A stretch of 5,598 nt of DNA. Origin: Candidatus Zhuqueibacterota bacterium (lineage in GTDB: Bacteria; Zhuqueibacterota; Zhuqueibacteria; Oceanimicrobiales; Oceanimicrobiaceae). The stretch covers positions 29,282 through 34,879 of the forward strand of contig JAABYK010000084.1 of assembly GCA_011775825.1 (NCBI GenBank). Reading direction: 5' to 3'. The translations under genes and the position numbers were made by a program. Under the pieces are notes generated by a model that saw only the letters and a program-made list of their open reading frames with translations, did no database searches and was not told where the DNA came from. Shown here one piece after another: positions 1 to 5,598 of this stretch. The number at the start of each line of letters is the position of its first letter. The stretch's first letter is position 1.

Positions 1-75
1 AAAGATGCTTTACCACCCGAGATAGCCAGTTCAAAAGCACGATTGATTGCGGATATGCTGCACCTGTCACTTTAA
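1..75 (+). CDS. Possible 3' end of an upstream gene (partial)
   Basis: Frame 1 is open from the window edge for 24 codons and ends at TAA 73-75. The peptide ends in an amphipathic, helix-like tail (SSKARLIADMLHLSL), which is compatible with a real C-terminus. The stretch is too short to assign to a family. Frame 3 of the same strand and one minus-strand frame are also open here, so the coding assignment is weak. If real, it is a plus-strand gene ending about 148 bp before the hydrolase. Confidence 0.25.
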   Translation, partial: KDALPPEIASSKARLIADMLHLSL

Positions 76-222
76 CAATATCTTGATTAGACAAGACAAA
101 CAAATCCAATAAATCCAATAAAGGGCTGACCTTGAAACATCGACGTCTCTTCATAAACCTTATTTTAACCCATCCAAAATTAAGGTCATAAAACATGGCC
201 ATTTCATTTAGGAGGAGGAATC
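76..222 (+). other. Leader / intergenic region before the hydrolase gene
   Basis: This AT-rich stretch shows no supported gene. It contains a 9-bp tandem direct repeat, AAATCCAAT twice at 102-110 and 111-119. TTGAAA at 132-137 resembles a -35 box, but the best -10 at normal spacing (TAAACC, 154-159) is poor, so I do not call a promoter. The region ends in the strong ribosome binding site annotated separately. Confidence 0.5.
211..219 (+). promoter_or_regulatory. Strong ribosome binding site of the DUF2235 gene
   Basis: GGAGGAGGA lies immediately before ATG 223. It contains two overlapping GGAGG cores, at 211-215 and 214-218; the second gives a normal spacing to the ATG. This fixes the start codon and predicts efficient translation, much stronger than the sites of the other three genes here. 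Confidence 0.85.
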
Positions 223-1197
223 ATGGGCAAGAATATCGTTATTTGCTGTGATGGGACCGGCAACGAATACGGCGACAGAAACACCAACGTCGTGAAGTTG
301 TTCGGAATCATCGAAAAAGATCCCGAGAAGCAAATCGCCTACTATGATCCAGGGGTGGGCACGTTTAGTACGCCGGGTGCCTGGACGAAACTGGCCAAGT
401 GGTTCACGAAACTCATGGGACTGGCATTTGCCTACGGCATCAACACCAATATCGAAGACGCTTATCGGTACCTGATGGATAAGTACGAAGAGGGCGATCG
501 GGTTTTCCTGTTTGGCTTCAGCCGAGGTGCGTTCACGGCTCGCGCATTGGCAGGCATGCTGCACAAAGTCGGGCTTCTCGAAAAAGGTAGTTACAATCTC
601 ATTCCATATGCGATAAGGATGTATCGAGGCGGCGAGTCAAAAATAGCGGCTGGCTTTAAAGCCACCTTCTCCCGGGAGTGCAAAACCTATTTTGTTGGCG
701 TCTGGGATACGGTCAAATCCGTTGGGTTGATTATTCCCCGGAAATTTCCCAACGCAAAACTGAACGAGGATGTTTCGTTTGGCTACCATGCTATCGCTAT
801 TGATGAAAAGCGCAGCAAATTTCGCCCAAATCTGTGGGATCCGCCAACCACTCCCGAGCAAAAAATCGAGCAAATCTGGTTCGCAGGCGTCCATTCCGAT
901 GTTGGCGGATCGTACCCAGAAGACGGCCTTTCAAACATCGCCCTGAAGTGGATGCTCGACAAAGCCAGAGAGTGTGAACTCAAGATAAACGAACAAAAGT
1001 ATCATGAAATCAAGACGGACCACACCGACAAACTGCATAATTCTCTGTGGCCTTACTGGTGGATTTTAGGTTGGTGGCGCCGCAAAATCGAACGCGGGGC
1101 GTGGATCCACGAAAGCGTCTACAAACGGATTGACGACGTAAAGGGCTACAATCCCAAAAATCTGCCGCCAAAAGACCAAATCAAAGTTGTTAACTGA
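223..1197 (+). CDS. DUF2235 alpha/beta hydrolase (Tle1-like lipase fold), stand-alone
   Basis: This 324-residue protein belongs to the DUF2235 family (PF09994), the hydrolase domain also found in type VI phospholipase effectors of the Tle1 class. Visible motifs are the N-terminal CCDGTGN (residues 8-14), the nucleophile elbow GFSRG with Ser100, VWDTV with the likely catalytic Asp162, and GVHSDVGG with the likely catalytic His224. The order and spacing fit the Ser-Asp-His triad of Tle1. The end, with HESVYKR and GYNPKNLP (about 296-315), matches the usual family C-terminus, so the gene is complete rather than truncated. There is no signal peptide, so the product is presumably cytoplasmic unless delivered by a secretion system. 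A Trp-rich stretch (residues 276-285) could touch a membrane. A small exported-protein gene follows within about 24-33 nt, suggesting an operon. The hydrolase fold is well supported; substrate and role are unknown. Confidence 0.9.
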   Translation: MGKNIVICCDGTGNEYGDRNTNVVKLFGIIEKDPEKQIAYYDPGVGTFSTPGAWTKLAKWFTKLMGLAFAYGINTNIEDAYRYLMDKYEEGDRVFLFGFSRGAFTARALAGMLHKVGLLEKGSYNLIPYAIRMYRGGESKIAAGFKATFSRECKTYFVGVWDTVKSVGLIIPRKFPNAKLNEDVSFGYHAIAIDEKRSKFRPNLWDPPTTPEQKIEQIWFAGVHSDVGGSYPEDGLSNIALKWMLDKARECELKINEQKYHEIKTDHTDKLHNSLWPYWWILGWWRRKIERGAWIHESVYKRIDDVKGYNPKNLPPKDQIKVVN

Positions 1198-1221
1198 TTT
1201 CTTTACAAATAAACAAGTTGG

Positions 1222-1719
1222 GTGATGACCATGTCTGCAAAAATCGCCGTTTTAACCGTTCTGATCTTAAACAACGCGTTATTATGTCAGGAGAGTGAAC
1301 AGCGCTCAGCCGCCGATGTAATGACCTTCTCCGAGCTGGATAACATTATCCATAACTTTTCCAGTCAAGTAGAACAGGGCCCGAATTACTGGCAATTCAG
1401 AGATGGGGAAATCCAATTGATCTGCGTCGTGGACACAACCTATGATCGCATGCGGATTATCGCGCCAATCATTGAGGCATCCGAACTCACGGAGGAGCAC
1501 AAAGACCGGATGCTGGAGGCAAACTTTCATTCAGCGCTTGACGCACGTTATGGCATAAGTAACGGCATCGTTTATTCAGCTTTTATTCATCCCTTATCCT
1601 CGTTGCAAGAATCGGAAATGCGGTCGGCTTTGAAACAAGTGTCGGTTTTAGCGATGACGTTTGGGACCTCTTATTCGAGTGGGGCCCTGCAATTTGGAGG
1701 AACGCAAAGCGAAAACTAA
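1222..1719 (+). CDS. Small exported protein of unknown function, possibly YbjN/secretion-chaperone-like fold
   Basis: I do not recognise a named family with confidence. The first 22 or so residues look like a Sec signal: Lys7, then the hydrophobic core AVLTVLIL (residues 9-16). The Cys at 22 lacks a good lipobox because Leu precedes it, so a lipoprotein is unlikely. The mature part reads as strands (about 57-84, with YWQFRDGEIQLIC), a helix (90-109, with an MLEAN motif), a strand (115-122) and a C-terminal helix (129-147). That pattern recalls the YbjN/type III chaperone fold; this is inference only. Three starts are in frame: GTG 1222, ATG 1225 and ATG 1231. GGTGAT at 1221-1226 matches the extended anti-Shine-Dalgarno and favours ATG 1231 (162 residues). 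The gap to the hydrolase stop is 24-33 nt with no promoter, so co-transcription is likely. The product would act in the periplasm or beyond. Confidence 0.7.
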   Translation: MMTMSAKIAVLTVLILNNALLCQESEQRSAADVMTFSELDNIIHNFSSQVEQGPNYWQFRDGEIQLICVVDTTYDRMRIIAPIIEASELTEEHKDRMLEANFHSALDARYGISNGIVYSAFIHPLSSLQESEMRSALKQVSVLAMTFGTSYSSGALQFGGTQSEN

Positions 1720-1856
1720 ACTCAGAAAGTCGGTCTCGCTGGCTGTCGCCTGGCAAATCCGGATACATCACCGAAAGAGATACCAAGCCTTAATTGTGGT
1801 AATTGTGGGAGAAACCAAGTACAAAAGTGCAGATATGCCTGGAGAGTTGTCGAAAT
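1720..1856. other. Convergent intergenic gap
   Basis: The plus-strand operon and the minus-strand coiled-coil gene end facing each other across 137 bp. I see no hairpin followed by a T-run on either strand, so no intrinsic terminator can be called. A 9-bp tandem direct repeat, TAATTGTGG, occurs at 1791-1799 and 1800-1808. Confidence 0.5.
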
Positions 1857-2303
1857 TCAAACCTGACCTGATATTCTCGCTTCTAATGTTTCCAATCGTC
1901 GTTTAATCTCTTTGAGTTCTTCCTCTTTGTAGCCAAGAACAATGCGCTCATCAACTCTGGCTTCGACTTGGCTTAGTCGCTTCCAAAATAGCATCCATTG
2001 AGCGACAAGTCCTCCAAGAATGAGGACAACCGTCCCTAAAATAAATTGCAGCCAAAATCGCAAGTCATCAAAACGTTTATTCACGTCACTGAAACGGGTA
2101 TTCATATCACTGAAACGGGTATTCATATCATTGAAACGCGTATTCATCTCGCTGCGAAAATCTTCCAGACTTTTCTCAAGGTTCTTTTGACCCTCTTCCA
2201 AACGAACCAAACGCTCTTCGATGGTTGCGTTTTTTGTCTCCTGGGCCGGACTAATTTGAGGTAAAAACATCAGGACAAAGAGGCTGTATTGTAAAAGTCT
2301 CAC
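1857..2303 (-). CDS. Exported coiled-coil protein with heptad repeats and one membrane span
   Basis: This 148-residue protein has four parts in order. A signal peptide (residues 1-20) has a plausible cleavage site after SPA. A periplasmic coiled coil (about 26-82) includes four near-identical heptads, MNTRFND, MNTRFSD, MNTRFSD and VNKRFDD (53-80), with Phe and Met/Val in the a and d positions. A membrane span follows (about 84-107), then a charged cytoplasmic coiled coil (108-145). The Lys-Arg after the span fits a cytoplasmic C-terminus. The start is GTG 2303; an in-frame TAG at 2310-2312 rules out anything longer, and the next ATG would destroy the signal. No clear Shine-Dalgarno is visible. 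It lies 87 bp downstream of the RND pump on the same strand but has its own promoter. Such heptad-repeat membrane proteins are widespread and mostly uncharacterised; an oligomeric scaffold or sensor is possible but not shown. Confidence 0.8.
   Translation of the reverse strand: MRLLQYSLFVLMFLPQISPAQETKNATIEERLVRLEEGQKNLEKSLEDFRSEMNTRFNDMNTRFSDMNTRFSDVNKRFDDLRFWLQFILGTVVLILGGLVAQWMLFWKRLSQVEARVDERIVLGYKEEELKEIKRRLETLEARISGQV
2064..2147 (-). repeat. Four tandem 21-bp units encoding seven-residue heptads
   Basis: Codon-bounded units are 2127-2147, 2106-2126, 2085-2105 and 2064-2084, encoding residues 53-80 of the coiled-coil protein. The two middle units differ at one base of 21. The first differs from its neighbour at two bases, and the last has diverged more (six differences from its neighbour). 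Unit length is exactly one coiled-coil heptad, so copy-number change would lengthen the rod without shifting the frame. Confidence 0.9.
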
Positions 2304-2346
2304 AAATGTCTACTCGGTAATGTGAGCATGCTTTGCTAATGCTTAA

Positions 2347-2375
2347 AATATAGCTAAATCTCCTTTACTTGTCAA
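2347..2375 (-). promoter_or_regulatory. Near-consensus sigma70-type promoter for the coiled-coil gene
   Basis: Read on the minus strand, TTGACA (2375-2370) is a perfect -35 box. After exactly 17 bp comes TATATT (2352-2347), a 5/6 match to the -10 box. Transcription would start near 2340, giving a leader of about 37 nt before GTG 2303. The spacing and match make this the best promoter in the window. It implies the coiled-coil gene can be expressed independently of the pump gene upstream. Confidence 0.7.
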
Positions 2376-2389
2376 GAAACGAAACAAGT
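2367..2389. repeat. Inverted repeat overlapping the -35 box (possible operator)
   Basis: ACTTGT at 2367-2372 and ACAAGT at 2384-2389 are perfect 6-bp inverted arms separated by 11 bp. The first arm overlaps the -35 hexamer at 2370-2375. The repeat sits directly after the pump stop codon but has no following T-run, so a repressor site is a better guess than a terminator. With such short arms, chance is possible. Confidence 0.3.
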
Positions 2390-2390
2390 G

Positions 2391-5300
2391 TTATTTGCTG
2401 ATTGCCTTCCTCCAAGTCCGTCTCCCCCACAGCTTCAAATTATCCAAGCCCACGTAAATCGTGGGTAGAATAATCAACGTGACGACGGTGGAAAACAGCA
2501 AGCCCCCCATGATGGATCGGGCCATCGGAAAGTAGGGCGGGCCATCGCCGCCGATGAGGGTTTTGCCCACAGAAAGCGGGATGAGTCCAAGCACGGTGGT
2601 GCCGGTGGTCATGAGAATCGGACGGAAGCGGTGTAAGGCTGCCTGCAAGATCGCTTCTTTACGACTTCCTCCCTCCGCCCGAAGTTGATTGATGTGATCG
2701 ATGAGAACGATCCCGTTATTCACCACAATTCCAATTAGAATAAACACGCCAATCCAGGCCATGAGGGAAAACGTCGTGGCCGTGAGCCAGAAAAACCAAA
2801 AAGTCCCGATAACAGCAAAGATGATGGAAGTCCAAATGGCCGCCGGGTAAACTAAAGACTCAAAAAGAGAGGCCATAACAAAGTAGATTAAAACCAGCGC
2901 CAGAATCATGTTGACCATCATAATCTGTGCGGTCTCGTCCTCGCGTTCAAATCGTTGACCAAATCCCCAGGAGTAACCTGGCGGCAATTCCAAGTTGGCG
3001 AGCTGTTTGTTGATCCTTTCTTTGGCCTCGCCGACGCTGATGTCCTCCAATGATGCACTCACTTCCATGGTGGTCTGGCGGTCTATACGGCGAATGCTCT
3101 GTGGACCCTTGCGCCAGTTGAAATCGGCCAAAGTGGCCAACTCCACGGGATTGCCGGACTCGTCGTAAAGTGAAATATGTTTCAACTGATCTAAGTTTGT
3201 ACGGTCCGAGTCTTGAAATCGCAGCTTCATTTCAATTTCCCCGCGGGGTGTTTTAAGGCGTCTGAGATTCCGCCCGCGCATGGCCACGGACACAATCTGT
3301 CCCACGTCCTGAGCGGAATAATCATGCTTTTGAGCCTGTTCGCTTTTGACCTTTACATGAACTTCCCGGTCGCCGCCTTCCGCCGAACTCCGCACGTCTT
3401 TCAATCCGGGGATCTTGGAAAGCCGCCATTCCAGATCCTGGCTCAAGTCTGCCAGCAACTCGCTGGAGTCTCCCCACAGTTGCACGCTGATGGTCTGGTC
3501 ATCGCCTGATGAAGAACGTCTCTCAAACGAGGGATTGCCGATAGCGATTTTCGGCAGTTCCTTCTCTACTGCCTGACGAATCTCAAACTCTGATTTTGTG
3601 GCATTCTCCTCGTCATTTAAAATCAGCGTGGACATGGCGTAACCGGTTTCGTAGTAGGAGTACACGGATTCCAGATCGAAGGCTTCCTTGTTGGCATAAA
3701 GGTATTTTTCGATTCTGTCCACGGTCTGTTCGACTTTTTCCACCCGATAATTGCCATTAACATGATATCTCAAATACAATCGCCGATCATCTCTATCCGG
3801 AAACATATCGATCTTTACGTTCATAATGGGCAAAATCGTGCTAAGCAAAATACCCACAATTATCAGTGTGGCAATGCCTGGCCGATCCAAACTCCATTTT
3901 AATACTCTGCCGTAATACGTGGAGGTCTCATCGATAATGGTCGATTTCTGAATGTTCGCTTTGGCTTTGATTTTCGAAGTCAACAGAGGAATCAAGGTTT
4001 GGGCAATTAACAACGAGGCTGCCAAGGCAATAATGATGGTCAGCGAGACATGTTTCATGAACGTGGCAATCTCACCATCGGGCGCCATAATGAATGGCAG
4101 GAATACAATGGCCGTTGTGGACGTGGCCGCCGCAACTGCCAACCCAACTTCTTTAATTCCAACAACGGTCGCTGTCTCTGCGCCTTCTCCAAGTTGCTGA
4201 TGCCGGTAGATGCTTTCTGTGATGACCACGGCGTTGTCAACCAACATGCCCACAGAGAGCATCAGCCCCATCATAGTGAGAATGTTCAATGTCATGTCGA
4301 GAAAATACATGAATCCCATGGTGATGACGAGCGAAAAAGGGATGGCCAAGGCCACGATCAGAGTGGTGGAAATTCTTCTTAAAAAGAAATACAGAACCAG
4401 AATGGCGAAGAACGCGCCCCAGAGACCTGAACGCAAGAGTTCATCAATGGAAGAGACAATGCCTTCGGCAGCGTTGTCCATGAAGTAGAGTTTGATGCCC
4501 GCCATTTCTTTGCTATTTTCAATTTCACGGATGGACTCCAAAACCCGGTCGCCCAGTTCCACGGTATTGGCGCCGGCCTCTTTGAAGATTTCCAGACCAA
4601 TGGCATATTTTCGATCTAAATGTCGCCCGTAATCCAACTCAGGATGGTCGTACCTTATGTTGGCGATATCTTTAAGCCGCAAGCCTTTGGTATCGATAAC
4701 CAAATTTTTGATATCTTCCAAACTTTGGAATTCCACCATGGGACGCACGTTGTAACGCCTTTGCCCATCCGTGATGCGTCCGGCCGTAAGAATCAAGTTC
4801 GCGTCACTGAGACGCCGCTGCAGTTGTCCCAGGTCAACTTTGTGTGCCAAGACGCGATCGGCACTCAGGTCGATCAAAATCTCTTTCTTTTCCACGCCGT
4901 GCAATTCCACTTTCGAGATGCCGGGGATGCGCTCGATACGACGCTTCACATGGCGGTCGAGCAAATCGTAACTGTTTGAGAGGTCCCGGTTTGATGAAAT
5001 GCGGAGATTCATGAGTGGCATGTCCGACGCCGAAAATTTATAAACAAAATATCGTTCCAGATCGTCGGGAAGCTCATTCCAGATGCTTTCGATTTTCTCT
5101 TTTGCTTCCAGGGATTTGATGGAGGTATCTTCGCCCCAATCGAAGCTCAGGTTGATGCCCACGCCATCCTCATCCGAGGTTGAATGCATGCGCTTGATAC
5201 CGCTCATGGTGCCAAGTACTTCCTCCACGGGAATGGTAATCAATTCTTCCACTTCTTTTGGAGTAGAATTGGGATACGGAAAGCGGATGAAAATGCCCGG

Positions 5301-5426
5301 GAAATCCATATCCGGGAAAAACTCAAGCGGTAGCATGTTGCCAGCGATGCCCCCCAACAAAAACAGCGACAAGAAGATCATCACCGTGGTGACAGGTCGT
5401 CGAAGGGCAACTCTTGAGATATTCAT
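2391..5426 (-). CDS. RND efflux transporter permease, HAE1/AcrB-like
   Basis: This inner-membrane proton-driven exporter subunit has 1011 residues, close to AcrB (about 1050). It shows the usual RND plan: TM1 (about 11-31), a large periplasmic loop (32-332), TM2-TM6 (333-481), TM7 (about 517-536), a second large loop (537-836) and TM8-TM12 (837-993). Both halves carry recognisable porter segments. In TM4 the relay motif reads VGMLVDNAVV, with Asp397 and Asn398 where AcrB has Asp407-Asp408. In TM10, VVNNGIVLID puts Asn903 at the AcrB Lys940 position. Arg933 and Thr940 match AcrB Arg971 and Thr978. ATG 5426 is the only start before an in-frame TAA at 5448-5450, and MNISRVALRRPV is a typical family N-terminus; the Shine-Dalgarno is weak. 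Partner membrane-fusion and outer-membrane genes are not in view. Family assignment is firm; substrate (drug, lipid, metabolite) is unknown. The HME metal subfamily is less likely from the TM4 motif. Confidence 0.95.
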   Translation of the reverse strand: MNISRVALRRPVTTVMIFLSLFLLGGIAGNMLPLEFFPDMDFPGIFIRFPYPNSTPKEVEELITIPVEEVLGTMSGIKRMHSTSDEDGVGINLSFDWGEDTSIKSLEAKEKIESIWNELPDDLERYFVYKFSASDMPLMNLRISSNRDLSNSYDLLDRHVKRRIERIPGISKVELHGVEKKEILIDLSADRVLAHKVDLGQLQRRLSDANLILTAGRITDGQRRYNVRPMVEFQSLEDIKNLVIDTKGLRLKDIANIRYDHPELDYGRHLDRKYAIGLEIFKEAGANTVELGDRVLESIREIENSKEMAGIKLYFMDNAAEGIVSSIDELLRSGLWGAFFAILVLYFFLRRISTTLIVALAIPFSLVITMGFMYFLDMTLNILTMMGLMLSVGMLVDNAVVITESIYRHQQLGEGAETATVVGIKEVGLAVAAATSTTAIVFLPFIMAPDGEIATFMKHVSLTIIIALAASLLIAQTLIPLLTSKIKAKANIQKSTIIDETSTYYGRVLKWSLDRPGIATLIIVGILLSTILPIMNVKIDMFPDRDDRRLYLRYHVNGNYRVEKVEQTVDRIEKYLYANKEAFDLESVYSYYETGYAMSTLILNDEENATKSEFEIRQAVEKELPKIAIGNPSFERRSSSGDDQTISVQLWGDSSELLADLSQDLEWRLSKIPGLKDVRSSAEGGDREVHVKVKSEQAQKHDYSAQDVGQIVSVAMRGRNLRRLKTPRGEIEMKLRFQDSDRTNLDQLKHISLYDESGNPVELATLADFNWRKGPQSIRRIDRQTTMEVSASLEDISVGEAKERINKQLANLELPPGYSWGFGQRFEREDETAQIMMVNMILALVLIYFVMASLFESLVYPAAIWTSIIFAVIGTFWFFWLTATTFSLMAWIGVFILIGIVVNNGIVLIDHINQLRAEGGSRKEAILQAALHRFRPILMTTGTTVLGLIPLSVGKTLIGGDGPPYFPMARSIMGGLLFSTVVTLIILPTIYVGLDNLKLWGRRTWRKAISK

Positions 5427-5462
5427 ATCCAGCGTTAGTTTGAAAGTTTAAGAAATTCTTAT

Positions 5463-5483
5463 GTCAAATTGAGTCAAATTTGA
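5463..5483. promoter_or_regulatory. Tandem TCAAATT motif, possible operator in the pump leader
   Basis: GTCAAATT occurs at 5463-5470 and again at 5473-5480, exactly 10 bp (one helical turn) apart. The second copy lies within the perfect 10-bp palindrome TCAAATTTGA (5474-5483), and the first is a near-palindrome. The pair lies about 40-60 bp before the pump start codon. A regulator site is inferred from this geometry alone. Confidence 0.3.
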
Positions 5484-5506
5484 GATGACTGCGTTTTACA
5501 ATTGAT

Positions 5507-5530
5507 TGCGCGGGACGTTTGTCCCGTGCA
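5507..5530. repeat. GC-rich hairpin in the pump leader
   Basis: CGGGAC (5511-5516), loop GTTT and GTCCCG (5521-5526) form a perfect stem. It extends by one G-T and three Watson-Crick pairs to ten pairs on the plus strand. On the minus strand the G-T pair becomes an A-C mismatch. No T-run follows on either strand, so it is not an intrinsic terminator. It could be a leader structure, a protein-binding palindrome or a copy of a dispersed intergenic repeat. Confidence 0.55.
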
Positions 5531-5546
5531 GGAAATCGAATGGCAT

Positions 5547-5576
5547 ATTATCCCAATCCAACTCGAATTAAGACAA
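5547..5576 (-). promoter_or_regulatory. Candidate extended -10 promoter for the RND pump
   Basis: On the minus strand, TTGTCT (5576-5571, 4/6) is followed after 18 bp by GATAAT (5552-5547, 5/6). The -10 box is preceded by TGn (5555-5553), the extended -10 signature. The start point would be near 5540, giving a leader of about 114 nt that contains the hairpin and the TCAAATT motifs. The -35 is weak, so this is tentative. Confidence 0.45.
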
Positions 5577-5598
5577 CCGTTCTTGCCCATAGTCTTTA

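Noticed and set aside
208..983. Open frames antisense to the hydrolase (208-564, 637-894, 783-983)
   Set aside because: They lie opposite a gene with an intact catalytic triad and a strong ribosome binding site, and their peptides show no recognisable motif.
1285..1290. Cys22 of the exported protein as a lipoprotein acylation site
   Set aside because: The residue before Cys is Leu, and lipoboxes need Gly, Ala or Ser there.
1661..1906. 81-codon plus-strand frame starting at TTG and crossing the convergent gap
   Set aside because: It overlaps the end of the exported-protein gene in another frame and runs into the coiled-coil gene. It has no Shine-Dalgarno and no protein-like pattern.
2046..2264. 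Plus-strand frame with repeated ITETGIH-type peptides
   Set aside because: This is the antisense reading of the 21-bp heptad repeat. The minus-strand reading gives a signal peptide, a regular coiled coil and a membrane span.
2367..2389. Intrinsic terminator after the pump gene
   Set aside because: The inverted arms are short, the loop is 11 nt and no T-run follows on the minus strand.
3213..5451. Several plus-strand and alternative minus-strand frames inside the pump gene
   Set aside because: They are shadows of a full-length, family-consistent RND protein; none has its own translation signals or domain.
5484..5595. Small minus-strand frame beginning MGKNG upstream of the pump
   Set aside because: It is 38 codons long, runs through the GC-rich hairpin, has no Shine-Dalgarno, and its resemblance to the hydrolase N-terminus is limited to four residues.

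Overview
The window looks like chromosomal DNA of a diderm (Gram-negative type) bacterium. The reasons are a full-length RND inner-membrane efflux pump, two proteins with N-terminal export signals, and sigma70-like promoters. Base composition looks roughly balanced. No marker fixes the phylum; an environmental, non-enterobacterial lineage is plausible but is only an impression. I see no rRNA, tRNA, CRISPR array, transposase, integrase or phage gene.

Layout. Positions 1-75 may hold the last codons of a plus-strand gene entering from the left (weak). Positions 76-222 are a non-coding leader ending in a very strong Shine-Dalgarno sequence. A two-gene plus-strand operon follows. The first gene (223-1197) encodes a complete stand-alone DUF2235 alpha/beta hydrolase with a visible Ser-Asp-His triad. 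The second (1222-1719) encodes a small exported protein of unknown function, possibly with a YbjN/secretion-chaperone-like fold. Positions 1720-1856 are a short convergent intergenic gap without a clear terminator.

Two minus-strand genes occupy the rest. A 1011-residue RND (HAE1/AcrB-like) transporter (5426-2391) is followed by a small coiled-coil, single-span membrane protein (2303-1857). The coiled-coil gene has its own near-consensus promoter in the 87-bp gap. The pump gene has a leader of about 115 nt with a candidate extended -10 promoter, a stable hairpin and a tandem TCAAATT motif. No membrane-fusion or outer-membrane-channel gene adjoins the pump in the visible sequence.

Working together: the two plus-strand genes are probably co-transcribed, and a lipase-like protein paired with an exported partner recalls Tle1 effector/immunity pairs. 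That is inference, because no type VI secretion gene is visible. The pump is ordinary in architecture, but its proton-relay residues are altered relative to AcrB (Asp-Asn in TM4, Asn for Lys in TM10). I did not find a convincing new multi-gene system. The best leads are the hydrolase/exported-protein pair, the pump relay variant and the heptad-repeat membrane protein with its strong promoter.
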